A DNA stretch of 64,000 bases from Streptomyces dioscori (GTDB taxonomy: Bacteria; Actinomycetota; Actinomycetes; Streptomycetales; Streptomycetaceae). Shown here one piece after another: positions 36,370 to 46,634 of this stretch. A program made the position numbers and the translations under genes. The notes below the pieces were generated by a model that worked only from the letters and a program-made list of their open reading frames with translations, was not told the origin of the DNA and did no database searches. The stretch's first letter is position 1. Each line of letters begins with the position of its first letter. The DNA lies in NCBI RefSeq assembly GCF_003024195.1, contig NZ_KZ679040.1:350121-414120 (forward strand). Direction: 5' to 3'.

Positions 36370-37167
36370 GTGAGTCAGGACGGTTTCCGTGCCGGGGAGA
36401 TCGACACCAGCAGGCCGCATCCCGCGCGGATCTACGACTACCTGCTGGGCGGCAAGGACCACTACGAGGTCGACCAGCAGGCCGGGGACCGACTCGCTGC
36501 CGTCGCACCCGAGGTGTTCATCGGCGTACGGGCCAACCGCGACTTCCTGCGGCGCGCCGTCCAGCACATCGTCGGCGGCGGAGTCCGTCAGATCCTCGAC
36601 ATCGGCACCGGGCTGCCCACCTCACCGAACGTGCACGAGATCGCCCACGCGGTCGCGCCGGACGTGCGTGTCGCGTACGTCGACAACGACCCGATCGTGA
36701 AGGCGCACGCCGACGCGCTGCTCGGCCGCACCGGCGAGACCAGCGTCGTGCTCGCCGACCTGCGCGACCCGCGGGCCATCGTGGACCATCCCGATGTCCG
36801 CCGGGTCATCGACTTCGACGAACCGGTCGCCGTGCTCCTGGTGGCGATCTTCCACTTCCTCACCGACGCGGAGCAGCCCGCACAGGTCGTCGCCACCCTG
36901 CGCGACGCGCTGCCGGCCGGAAGCTTCCTGGTGCTCTCGCACGCCACCGGCGACTTCGCCGACCGCACTGAAGCCCAGGCCGTCTACCGCGACGCGACCG
37001 CCACCATGAACCTGCGGTCCCGCGCCGAGGTCGAACGGCTCTTCGCCGGCTTCGAACTGGTCGAGCCCGGTGTGGTGCAGGTCCCGTACTGGCGCCCGGA
37101 CACCGAGCCGCCGACCGGGTCCGACACGATCGGCTTCTACGGAGGCGTGGCCCGCAAGACGGACTGA
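36370..37167 (+). CDS. SAM-dependent methyltransferase (DUF574/Methyltransf_19 family)
   Basis: This 265-residue soluble protein belongs to an actinobacterial methyltransferase family recognised by PHPARIYDYLLGGKDHYEVD at the N-terminus. The SAM loop ILDIGTGLPTSPN, the acidic strand VAYVDNDPIV, and AIFHFLTD follow. Streptomycetes carry many paralogues of unknown substrate. AAAGGAG eight bases before the GTG at 36370 sets the start. It is monocistronic, with only a 97-base gap to recD2. Confidence 0.88.
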   Translation: MSQDGFRAGEIDTSRPHPARIYDYLLGGKDHYEVDQQAGDRLAAVAPEVFIGVRANRDFLRRAVQHIVGGGVRQILDIGTGLPTSPNVHEIAHAVAPDVRVAYVDNDPIVKAHADALLGRTGETSVVLADLRDPRAIVDHPDVRRVIDFDEPVAVLLVAIFHFLTDAEQPAQVVATLRDALPAGSFLVLSHATGDFADRTEAQAVYRDATATMNLRSRAEVERLFAGFELVEPGVVQVPYWRPDTEPPTGSDTIGFYGGVARKTD

Positions 37168-37264
37168 GCCGCCGGTGCCGGTGACGGTGACAATGCCCCG
37201 TTACCGGTGTCCGCCGGTGCCGATGTCGGTCCGCGGTGTCAGACGTGGGCGGTAGCGTCGGATC

Positions 37265-39538
37265 ATGTCCAATCAAGGGGCGGGACAAGGGGCGGGGGGC
37301 GAGGTCCGGAACCTCGCGGTACTCGAAGGCGTACTGGAACGGATCACGTACGCCAACGAGGAGAACGGGTACACGGTCGCGCGCGTCGACACCGGTCGCG
37401 GCGGCGGTGATCTCCTCACGGTCGTCGGCGCGCTGCTCGGCGCCCAGGTGGGGGAGTCCCTGCGGATGGAGGGCCGTTGGGGCTCCCATCAGCAGTACGG
37501 GAAGCAGTTCACCGTCGAGAACTACACGACCGTGCTGCCCGCCACGGTGCAGGGCATACGCCGCTACCTCGGATCCGGCCTGGTCAAAGGCATCGGGCCG
37601 GTCTTCGCCGACCGCATCACCACGCACTTCGGGCTGGACACGCTCCAGATCATCGAGGAGGAGCCGAAGCGGCTCATCGAGGTGCCCGGCCTCGGCCCCA
37701 AGCGCACCAAGAAGATCGCCGAAGCCTGGGAGGAACAGAAGGCGATCAAAGAGGTCATGCTCTTCCTCCAGACCGTCGAGGTGTCCACGTCCATCGCGGT
37801 GCGGATCTACAAGAAGTACGGCGACGCGTCGATCTCCGTCGTCAAGAACCAGCCCTACCGCCTCGCGTCCGACGTCTGGGGCATCGGCTTCCTCACTGCC
37901 GACAAGATCGCCCAGTCCGTGGGCATCCCGCGCGACAGCCCGGAACGGGTGAAGGCCGGTCTGCAGTACGCACTTTCGCAGTCCAGCGACCAGGGCCACT
38001 GCTTCCTCCCGGAGGAGCGGCTGATCGCGGACGCGGTGAAACTCCTCCAGGTGGACACGGGCCTGGTCATCGAGTGCCTGGCGGAACTGGCGGCTCCCGC
38101 CGAGGAGGGCGAGGACCCCGGAGTCGTACGGGAGCGGGTGCCGGGGCCGGACGGCGGGGAGCCCGTGACGGCCGTCTACCTCGTCCCCTTCCACCGGGCC
38201 GAACTGTCCCTGTCCGCCCAGTTGCTGCGGCTCCTGCGCACCGACGAGGACCGGATGCCGGGGTTCCGGGACGTGGCCTGGGACAAGGCCCTGGCCTGGC
38301 TCAAGGGGCGTACGGGGACGGAACTGGCCCCCGAGCAGGAACAGGCCGTGCGGCTCGCCCTCACCGAGAAGGTCGCGGTGCTCACGGGCGGGCCCGGCTG
38401 CGGCAAATCCTTCACGGTCCGGTCGATCGTCGAGCTGGCCCGCGCGAAGAAGGCGAAGGTGGTCCTCGCGGCACCGACCGGCCGGGCCGCCAAACGGCTC
38501 GCCGAACTGACCGGCGCGGAGGCCTCCACCGTCCACCGGCTCCTTGAGCTACGGCCCGGGGGCGACGCGGCCTACGACAGGGACCGTCCGCTGGACGCCG
38601 ACCTCGTCGTCGTGGACGAGGCGTCCATGCTGGACCTGCTGCTGGCCAACAAACTGGTCAAGGCGGTACCGCCGGGCGCGCACCTGCTGTTCGTCGGGGA
38701 CGTGGACCAGTTGCCGAGCGTCGGGGCGGGCGAGGTGCTGCGCGATCTGCTGGCGGCGGGCGGGCCGGTGCCGGCGGTCCGGCTGACCCGGGTCTTCCGG
38801 CAGGCCCAGCAGTCCGGGGTCGTCATGAACGCCCACCGCATCAACGCGGGACAGCAGCCGGTCACGGACCAGCTCAAGGACTTCTTCCTCTTCGCGGAGG
38901 ACGAGACGGAGGAGGCCGGGCGGCTCACGGTGGATGTGGCGGCGCGGCGCATCCCGGCGAAGTTCGGACTCGATCCGCGGCGTGACGTGCAGGTGCTGGC
39001 GCCGATGCACCGGGGACCGGCGGGCGCTGCCGCGCTCAACGGACTGCTCCAGCAGGCCATCACCCCTGCCCGGCCCGACCTGCCCGAGAAGCGGTTCGGC
39101 GGGCGGGTCTTCCGGGTCGGCGACAAGGTCACGCAGATCCGCAACAACTACGAGAAGGGCGAGAACGGGGTCTTCAACGGCACGGTGGGCGTGGTGACCT
39201 CGCTCAACCTCGACGACCAGCGGCTGACGGTCCTCACGGACGAGGACGAGGAGGTCCCGTACGAGTTCGACGAACTGGACGAGCTGGCGCACGCGTACGC
39301 GGTGACGATCCACCGCTCGCAGGGGAGCGAGTACCCCGCCGTCGTCATCCCGGTGACGACGGGGGCGTGGATGATGCTCCAGCGCAACCTCCTCTACACG
39401 GCGGTCACGCGGGCGAAGCGGCTGGTGGTGCTGGTGGGTTCGCGCAAGGCCCTGGGCCAGGCGGTTCGCACGGTGTCGGCGGGTCGGCGGTGCACGGCCC
39501 TGGCGTTTCGCCTGACCGGCACCCGCGTCCCTGCGTGA
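37265..39538 (+). CDS. recD2: RecD2-type ATP-dependent DNA helicase
   Basis: This 757-residue SF1B helicase works 5' to 3' on DNA. The N-terminal OB and helix-hairpin-helix part (TYANEENGYTVARVD, GSGLVKGIGPVFADRI, EVPGLGPKRTKKIAEAW) marks RecD2 apart from RecBCD RecD. The motor has Walker A GGPGCGKSFTV (about 375), Walker B VVDEASMLDL, QLPSVGAGEVL, and the C-terminal AVTIHRSQGSEYPAVV and YTAVTRAKRLVVLVG. It probably acts in repair or replication restart without RecBC. Length is normal for the family. Confidence 0.93.
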   Translation: MSNQGAGQGAGGEVRNLAVLEGVLERITYANEENGYTVARVDTGRGGGDLLTVVGALLGAQVGESLRMEGRWGSHQQYGKQFTVENYTTVLPATVQGIRRYLGSGLVKGIGPVFADRITTHFGLDTLQIIEEEPKRLIEVPGLGPKRTKKIAEAWEEQKAIKEVMLFLQTVEVSTSIAVRIYKKYGDASISVVKNQPYRLASDVWGIGFLTADKIAQSVGIPRDSPERVKAGLQYALSQSSDQGHCFLPEERLIADAVKLLQVDTGLVIECLAELAAPAEEGEDPGVVRERVPGPDGGEPVTAVYLVPFHRAELSLSAQLLRLLRTDEDRMPGFRDVAWDKALAWLKGRTGTELAPEQEQAVRLALTEKVAVLTGGPGCGKSFTVRSIVELARAKKAKVVLAAPTGRAAKRLAELTGAEASTVHRLLELRPGGDAAYDRDRPLDADLVVVDEASMLDLLLANKLVKAVPPGAHLLFVGDVDQLPSVGAGEVLRDLLAAGGPVPAVRLTRVFRQAQQSGVVMNAHRINAGQQPVTDQLKDFFLFAEDETEEAGRLTVDVAARRIPAKFGLDPRRDVQVLAPMHRGPAGAAALNGLLQQAITPARPDLPEKRFGGRVFRVGDKVTQIRNNYEKGENGVFNGTVGVVTSLNLDDQRLTVLTDEDEEVPYEFDELDELAHAYAVTIHRSQGSEYPAVVIPVTTGAWMMLQRNLLYTAVTRAKRLVVLVGSRKALGQAVRTVSAGRRCTALAFRLTGTRVPA

Positions 39539-39569
39539 GCCTGTCCGCGGCTCCGGTGGGGGCTGGTCG

Positions 39570-39777
39570 CGCCGTTCCCCGCGCCCCTTGAGGGGGTGGG
39601 ACCGGCGGTCGTATACCGAGTGCGGGCCGGTGGGGGTCGCCCGCGCAGTTCCCCGCGCCCCTCAAAAGCGGGGCTGCGCCCCGGCCTTTGCCCCTCAAGG
39701 GGCGCGGGGAACGGCGCAGTCTTTGTCTTGAGGGGCGCGGGGAACGGCGCAGTCTTTTAGGGGCGCGGGGAACTGCG
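39570..39777. repeat. Convergent cluster of five dispersed GC repeats
   Basis: Forward cores lie at 39570 (GCCGTT variant) and 39644; reverse cores at 39698, 39731 and 39759. They fill the first half of the recD2-citA gap (39539-40079). A two-copy repeat of CGACCCGTCCAGC follows near 39804. I see no gene in this gap. Confidence 0.85.
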
Positions 39778-39951
39778 CGATCAGCCCCCACCGGCCCGCA
39801 CCCGACCGACCCGTCCAGCCGACCCGTCCAGCCGACCGGGCCATCTGGCCGACCAGGCCGTCCGGTCAGCCAGGAAAAATGATCGATCAAACGAGTCGGA
39901 AACGTCACAGGGCACTTTCGGAAGGCCGGGGAAGCGGGCAGGATGAACAGG

Positions 39952-39974
39952 TTGGCGGCACTGAGTGCCGCCAA
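39952..39974. promoter_or_regulatory. Perfect hairpin upstream of citA
   Basis: TTGGCGGCAC, loop TGA, GTGCCGCCAA is a perfect 10-bp stem ending 105 bases before the citA start. TTGGCG could also be a -35 box with TAGGCC (39975-39980) at 17 bases. It may be an operator, a terminator against read-through, or part of the leader. Confidence 0.4.
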
Positions 39975-40079
39975 TAGGCCCAATGGTCGACCCCGAGTGC
40001 ACTCTCCTGCGCCAAATGGGGGATGGTAGAGACAGTCAGGGCACCTCGAAGAAGAGGCACAACGTCGGTGAGGGATGAC

Positions 40080-41369
40080 GTGAGCGACAACTCTGTAGTA
40101 CTGCGGTACGGCGACGGCGAGTACACCTACCCGGTGATCGACAGCACCGTCGGCGACAAGGGCTTCGACATCGGGAAGCTCCGCGCCCAGACCGGTCTGG
40201 TGACGCTGGACAGCGGTTACGGGAACACCGCCGCCTATAAATCCGCCATCACCTATCTCGACGGCGAGCAGGGCATCCTCCGCTACCGCGGGTACCCGAT
40301 CGAGCAGCTCGCCGAGAGCTCCACCTTCCTCGAAGTGGCCTCGCTGCTGATCAACGGCGAGCTGCCCACGGTCGACGAGCTCTCCACCTTCCAGAACGAG
40401 ATCACGCAGCACACCCTGCTGCACGAGGACGTCAAGCGGTTCTTCCAGGGCTTCCCCCGTGACGCCCACCCGATGGCGATGCTGTCGTCGGTGGTCTCCG
40501 CGCTGTCGACGTTCTACCAGGACAGCCACAACCCGTTCGACGAGCAGCAGCGCCACCTCTCGACGATCCGGCTGCTCGCGAAGCTTCCGACCATCGCCGC
40601 GTACGCGTACAAGAAGTCGATCGGTCACCCCTTCGTCTACCCGCGCAACGACCTGGGCTACGTCGAGAACTTCCTGCGCATGACCTTCTCGGTCCCCGCG
40701 CAGGAGTACGAGCTCGACCCGGTCGTCGTCTCCGCGCTCGACAAGCTGCTCATCCTGCACGCGGACCACGAGCAGAACTGTTCGACCTCCACCGTCCGTC
40801 TGGTGGGCTCGTCGCAGGCGAACATGTTCGCCTCGATCTCCGCCGGCATCAGCGCCCTCTGGGGTCCGCTGCACGGCGGCGCCAACCAGTCGGTCCTGGA
40901 GATGCTCGAAGGCATCAAGGCCAACGGCGGCGATGTCGACTCCTTCATCCGCAAGGTGAAGAACAAGGAGGACGGCGTCCGCCTGATGGGCTTCGGCCAC
41001 CGGGTGTACAAGTCCTTCGACCCGCGCGCGAAGATCATCAAGGCTGCCGCGCACGACGTCCTCTCGGCGCTCGGCAAGTCCGACGAGCTGCTGGACATCG
41101 CGCTCAAGCTGGAGGAGCACGCGCTCTCCGACGACTACTTCGTCTCGCGCAACCTCTACCCGAACGTCGACTTCTACACCGGTCTGATCTACCGGGCCAT
41201 GGGCTTCCCGACCGAGATGTTCACGGTCCTGTTCGCCCTCGGCCGGCTGCCGGGCTGGATCGCCCAGTGGCACGAGATGATCAAGGAGCCCGGGTCCCGG
41301 ATCGGGCGTCCGCGACAGATCTACACGGGTGTTGTCGAGCGGGACTTCAAGCCCGTCGAGGAGCGCTGA
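40080..41369 (+). CDS. citA: Citrate synthase
   Basis: This 429-residue type II citrate synthase condenses acetyl-CoA with oxaloacetate as the entry step of the TCA cycle. Catalytic residues are visible: His265 in LHGGANQSVLEML, His307 in GFGHRVYKSFDP and Asp364 in NVDFYTGLIY. The whole chain is close to S. coelicolor CitA as I remember it, starting MSDNSVVLRYGDGEYTYPV, so the GTG at 40080 with GAGGG upstream is the start. It is monocistronic, with a strong hairpin downstream. In Streptomyces this enzyme is also needed for normal development and antibiotic production. Confidence 0.97.
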   Translation: MSDNSVVLRYGDGEYTYPVIDSTVGDKGFDIGKLRAQTGLVTLDSGYGNTAAYKSAITYLDGEQGILRYRGYPIEQLAESSTFLEVASLLINGELPTVDELSTFQNEITQHTLLHEDVKRFFQGFPRDAHPMAMLSSVVSALSTFYQDSHNPFDEQQRHLSTIRLLAKLPTIAAYAYKKSIGHPFVYPRNDLGYVENFLRMTFSVPAQEYELDPVVVSALDKLLILHADHEQNCSTSTVRLVGSSQANMFASISAGISALWGPLHGGANQSVLEMLEGIKANGGDVDSFIRKVKNKEDGVRLMGFGHRVYKSFDPRAKIIKAAAHDVLSALGKSDELLDIALKLEEHALSDDYFVSRNLYPNVDFYTGLIYRAMGFPTEMFTVLFALGRLPGWIAQWHEMIKEPGSRIGRPRQIYTGVVERDFKPVEER

Positions 41370-41420
41370 GCGCTCCTCGGTGCCGCGGGTTCTCGACTGC
41401 GGGTCCGTCGTGGCGGGCCG

Positions 41421-41439
41421 CGCAGTTCCCCGCGCCCCT
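41421..41439 (+). repeat. Single dispersed GC repeat, forward copy
   Basis: One forward core of the family CGCAGTTCCCCGCGCCCCT lies 52 bases after the citA stop and before the citA terminator. Confidence 0.8.
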
Positions 41440-41512
41440 TACGGGGCCGGGGGCCGTCCCGCCCCGCAGATGACGAAGAGCGATGTCCCGTAAGGGATGA
41501 CGCGCAATAAAG

Positions 41513-41560
41513 AAGGCGCCCCGCTGCCGGTCCCCCCACGGGCCGGAGTCGGGGCGCCTT
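41513..41560 (+). terminator. citA transcription terminator
   Basis: AAGGCGCCCCG (41513-41523) pairs perfectly with CGGGGCGCCTT (41550-41560). The 26-base loop can form an inner CCGG-CCGG stem. It lies 143 bases after the citA stop. Confidence 0.75.
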
Positions 41561-41660
41561 CCCATGTCCCGGTGCGGATTCCCCCCACGGGATCCGGCCG
41601 GGCGTCTGAAGGCAGCGCCTGAATCGCTGCGAGCAAAACGAGCAGAATGAACAAGAACTC

Positions 41661-41720
41661 TGCCTACTGCGTACTACCTACCGCGTACTGCCTACCAGGT
41701 ACTGCCGTACTGCCTCCTGC
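41661..41720. repeat. Seven-base tandem repeats (NNSSTAC)
   Basis: About eight heptamers of the type TGCCTAC/TGCGTAC run in tandem, with TAC fixed every seven bases and one 8-base step. They lie within the large gap between citA and copA. Confidence 0.6.
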
Positions 41721-41825
41721 TGGTGCGGTCTGCCGGGACCCGTACGTACGGGAGGGCCGCTCAAAGCTCCCCGTCGTACGTGCCCCGGCAACGCATTTCC
41801 AGGAACGTCCCCCAAGACATCCCCA

Positions 41826-41968
41826 GATGTCAGAAACGCCCCCCAAGACGTGTCTGACATCGTCAATCTAGACTCACGAACCCCTTCGATGGTTACGTTC
41901 ACATCACTGTGACCTGCGTCTCTTGCGTATGTCCTGAAGATACGCAAGAGCCCCGATATGACTATCGG
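41826..41968. ncRNA. Structured intergenic region, possible small RNA
   Basis: The gap 41561-42014 is AT-richer than its surroundings. It holds a 9-bp inverted repeat GATGTCAGA / TCTGACATC (41826-41834, 41853-41861), an 11-bp stem CTCTTGCGTAT / ATACGCAAGAG with a nine-base loop (41920-41950), and directly after it CCGATA-TGAC-TATCGG (41953-41968). Two perfect consecutive stems are unusual without an RNA function. Strand and ends are unknown. A 60-codon minus-strand frame (41678-41860) also starts at the inverted repeat but lacks a ribosome site. From memory, unverified, a small RNA has been reported beside citA in S. coelicolor. Confidence 0.35.
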
Positions 41969-42014
41969 AGCCCTAGCGTAAGGATGATGCGCGAGCCTTG
42001 TGAAGAGCTTATGT

Positions 42015-42053
42015 GAAGAGGTGTGCCGGACTCTAGGGGAGTCCTACCTCTTC
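42015..42053 (-). terminator. copA terminator hairpin
   Basis: GAAGAGGT (42015-42022) pairs with ACCTCTTC (42046-42053), and inside it GGACTC pairs with GAGTCC around a five-base loop. It begins two bases beyond the copA stop codon on the minus strand. Confidence 0.65.
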
Positions 42054-42054
42054 G

Positions 42055-44424
<2,370 letters not shown>

Positions 44425-44443
44425 GTCCTGCTCCAGGGAATGA

Positions 44444-44486
44444 ACCGGGCCGTACGGAGCCAGTATCAGCTGGTCGGTACGGCCCG
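44444..44486 (-). terminator. Intercistronic hairpin between copZ and copA
   Basis: CCGGGCCGTAC (44444-44454) pairs perfectly with GTACGGCCCGG (44476-44486). The loop holds a further CCAG-TATCAG-CTGG stem. It would partly stop transcription or stabilise the 3' end of a copZ message, giving more chaperone than pump. Confidence 0.6.
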
Positions 44487-44509
44487 GTGTGGAGTGGGGG
44501 AAGGCGTCC

Positions 44510-44749
44510 TCAGGCCTGGCCGGCGAGCTCGAAGCCCGCCTCGTCGACGGCGGCGCGGACGGCCTCCTCGTCGAGCGGGGCGTCGGAGATCACGGTCACC
44601 TCGCCGGTGGAGGCGACGGCCTTCACCGAGGTGACACCCGCGATCCCGGAGATCTCGCCGGAGACCGAGCCTTCACAGTGTCCGCAGCTCATCCCGCTCA
44701 CCCGGTAGACGGTGGTGACGGAGCCGGGGGTGTCGGTGTGGGCGGTCAT
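44510..44749 (-). CDS. copZ: Copper chaperone CopZ
   Basis: This 79-residue heavy-metal-associated protein has the metal site [16 protein letters not shown] (CxxC) and a ferredoxin-like fold length. It ferries Cu(I) to CopA. It is the first gene of the copZ-copA pair, with GAGAACGAC before the ATG. A CsoR-type operator lies about 100 bases upstream. Confidence 0.93.
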   Translation of the reverse strand: MTAHTDTPGSVTTVYRVSGMSCGHCEGSVSGEISGIAGVTSVKAVASTGEVTVISDAPLDEEAVRAAVDEAGFELAGQA

Positions 44750-44845
44750 GTCGTTCTCCTCGTCGAGACGTATGGGGCGTGTGCGGCGCGTGCGTCGTGG
44801 GATACATGAGGCGTGTGTGGCCCACGGGCTTCCACGGTACTCACA

Positions 44846-44864
44846 GTATACCCCTAGGGGGTAC
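44846..44864. promoter_or_regulatory. CsoR-type copper operator
   Basis: GTATACCCCTAGGGGGTAC is a near-perfect palindrome of the CsoR consensus (TACCCC-TA-GGGG-TA). On the minus strand TATACT (44850-44845) is a good -10 for copZ, with TTGAAA upstream at a short 14-base spacing. The same site lies 37 bases before the divergent alcohol dehydrogenase gene. Confidence 0.75.
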
Positions 44865-44900
44865 TTTCAAAGGGCTGGGGACAGCGGAGGGGTGGCGGGC

Positions 44901-45935
44901 GTGCGGGCAGTGGTGTTCGAGCGGTTCGGGGAGCCGGCCGGGGTACGGGAGGTGCCGGACCCGGCACCCGCGCCGCACGGCGTGGTCGTGCGCGTCGAGG
45001 CGACCGGGCTCTGCCGCAGCGACTGGCACGGCTGGCAGGGTCACGACCCGGGCATCGAGCTGCCGCACGTGCCCGGCCATGAACTCGCCGGAACCGTCGA
45101 GGCCGTGGGCACCCTGGTGACCCGCCACCGCCCCGGCGACCGCGTCACCGTGCCCTTCGTCTGCGCCTGCGGAAGCTGCGCCTCCTGCGCGGCGGGCGAC
45201 CAGCAGGTGTGCGAGCGCCAGACCCAGCCCGGGTTCACGCACTGGGGGTCCTTCGCCGAGTACGTCGCCCTGGACCACGCCGATGTGAACCTCGTCGCCG
45301 TGGCGGACGAACTGTCCTTCGGCACGGCCGCCTCGCTGGGCTGCCGGTTCGCCACGGCGTTCCGCGCGGTGGTCGCGCAGGGGCGGGTGGCGCCGGGGGA
45401 GTGGGTGGCCGTGCACGGCTGCGGAGGGGTCGGACTGTCCGCGGTGATGATCGCCGCGGCGGCCGGGGCGCGGGTCGTCGCCGTCGACCTCTCGCCGCGG
45501 GCGCTGGACCTCGCGCGGCGGTTCGGCGCCGCGCACTGCGTGGACGCGTCCCGGACCGGCGACACGGCGGAGGCGGTCCGCGACCTCACCGGCGGCGGCG
45601 CCCACCTCTCCCTCGACGCCCTCGGCTCCCCGGTCACCTGCGCGGCCTCGGTCGCCGGACTGCGCCGCCGCGGCCGGCACGTCCAGGTGGGCCTGATGCC
45701 CGAGGACCCGAAGGTGCCGATGTCCCGGGTGATCGGCCTCGAACTCGAACTCCTCGGCAGCCACGGCATGCCCGCGCACGCCTACCCGCCGATGCTGGAG
45801 TCCGTACGGGCCGGACTGCTGCGCCCCGACCTCCTGGTGACCTCCACGATCCCCCTGGCGGCGGCTCCCGCGGCCCTGGAGGCGATGGGGACTGCACCGG
45901 GGGCGGGCGTCACGGTGGTCGAGCCCTGGGCGTGA
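44901..45935 (+). CDS. Zinc-dependent alcohol dehydrogenase
   Basis: This 344-residue medium-chain dehydrogenase has the catalytic-zinc motif [10 protein letters not shown], the PGHELAG motif, structural-zinc cysteines in [17 protein letters not shown] and the NAD loop [18 protein letters not shown] about ten bases before the GTG at 44901 is better spaced than for the GTG at 44892. The start [20 protein letters not shown] is usual for the family. It oxidises an alcohol or reduces an aldehyde; the substrate is unknown. It is divergent from copZ and shares its copper operator region. A 17-bp stem terminator follows. Confidence 0.88.
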   Translation: MRAVVFERFGEPAGVREVPDPAPAPHGVVVRVEATGLCRSDWHGWQGHDPGIELPHVPGHELAGTVEAVGTLVTRHRPGDRVTVPFVCACGSCASCAAGDQQVCERQTQPGFTHWGSFAEYVALDHADVNLVAVADELSFGTAASLGCRFATAFRAVVAQGRVAPGEWVAVHGCGGVGLSAVMIAAAAGARVVAVDLSPRALDLARRFGAAHCVDASRTGDTAEAVRDLTGGGAHLSLDALGSPVTCAASVAGLRRRGRHVQVGLMPEDPKVPMSRVIGLELELLGSHGMPAHAYPPMLESVRAGLLRPDLLVTSTIPLAAAPAALEAMGTAPGAGVTVVEPWA

Positions 45936-45984
45936 GGACGGCCGGCCGCGGGCGTGAGGGCGGCGGGCCGCGCGCCGGCGCGGA

Positions 45985-46029
45985 CGGGAACGACGGGAAC
46001 GACGGGAACGACGGGAACGACGGGAGCGA
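45985..46029. repeat. Nine-base tandem repeats
   Basis: GGGAACGAC is repeated four times, followed by a degenerate copy, directly after the alcohol dehydrogenase gene and before its terminator. Confidence 0.65.
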
Positions 46030-46066
46030 GGGGGCACCGCACGCTGCACGTGCGGTGCCCCCTCGC
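46026..46066. terminator. Strong 17-bp terminator hairpin
   Basis: The left arm 46026-46042 pairs without mismatch with 46050-46066 around a seven-base loop. It serves the dehydrogenase (plus) and, from the other side, the small HTH gene (minus). Confidence 0.8.
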
Positions 46067-46070
46067 GTGC

Positions 46071-46126
46071 CGGGCGTCGTGACGGGCGTCGTGACGGGCG
46101 TGGCGACGGGCGTGGCGACGGGCGGT
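46071..46126. repeat. 12-bp tandem repeats
   Basis: About four and a half copies of GTGACGGGCGTC / GCGACGGGCGTG lie between the terminator and the end of the HTH gene. Confidence 0.6.
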
Positions 46127-46148
46127 CGGCCGGCGGCGCGTCGGGCGG

Positions 46149-46349
46149 TCAGTCGCCCTTGCGGCCCCGGTTGCCCGGCCGGGAGGCGACCCACGCGCGG
46201 ACGGTGTCGGCGTACCAGTACGGTTTGCCGCTCTCCACGTGGTCGGGCGCGGGCAGCAGTCCGTGTTTGCGGTAGGACCGCACAGTGTCCGGCTGCACCT
46301 TGATGTGCGCCGCGATCTCCTTGTACGACCAGAGCCTTCGGTCGGTCAT
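46149..46349 (-). CDS. Small MerR/AlpA-like helix-turn-helix protein
   Basis: This 66-residue protein is almost entirely a winged HTH: RLWSYKEIAAHIKVQPDTVR, SYRKHGLLPAPDHVESGKPY, WYADTVRAWVASRPGNRG. It recalls small stand-alone MerR-like proteins such as BldC and excisionases. AGGGAGG eight bases before the ATG at 46349 fixes the start. It is divergent from the TetR gene, and six GTGAC motifs lie in the shared upstream region. Its function is unknown. Confidence 0.8.
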   Translation of the reverse strand: MTDRRLWSYKEIAAHIKVQPDTVRSYRKHGLLPAPDHVESGKPYWYADTVRAWVASRPGNRGRKGD

Positions 46350-46455
46350 CCGTAGCACCTCCCTGCGCGCGCCGCGGCGCGGCCGAGGGGCGGCCGTCGG
46401 GGGAGCCGGGCACTGCGCTGGCGATCACAAGCCTGTGCTCGGTGAACGACACAGA

Positions 46456-46551
46456 GTGACAACGCGGCTGGGGCTGTCGCGCGGGTGTGACGCAAGACCC
46501 GCGTACGCGTGACATGTGTGACAGAAGGGGGTCTTTTGTGACACGGGTGAC
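46456..46551. promoter_or_regulatory. Six same-direction GTGAC motifs
   Basis: GTGAC occurs at 46456, 46487, 46509, 46518, 46538 and 46547. The last four form two pairs, each with a nine-base step, the pairs being 29 bases apart. The layout suggests direct-repeat binding of a small regulator between the divergent HTH and TetR genes. Confidence 0.45.
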
Positions 46552-46580
46552 GCATTGGGTCCCATGGAGCCCGACATGAA

Positions 46581-46616
46581 CATGTCCCAGTGGGAAATAT
46601 GTCCCACTGGGACATG
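46581..46616. promoter_or_regulatory. TetR-type operator, long inverted repeat
   Basis: Arms 46581-46595 and 46602-46616 are perfect 15-bp inverses with a six-base spacer. Each arm also holds its own 11-bp palindrome, TCCCA(G/C)TGGGA (46585-46595 and 46602-46612), centred 17 bp apart. It ends 18 bases before the TetR start, so autorepression by two dimers is likely. Confidence 0.7.
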
Positions 46617-46634
46617 AAGGAGTATTCTGAGGGC

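Noticed and set aside
34469..36508. Long minus-strand frame over the propeller lipoprotein
   Set aside because: The plus strand has a lipobox and blade motifs; the minus frame has none.
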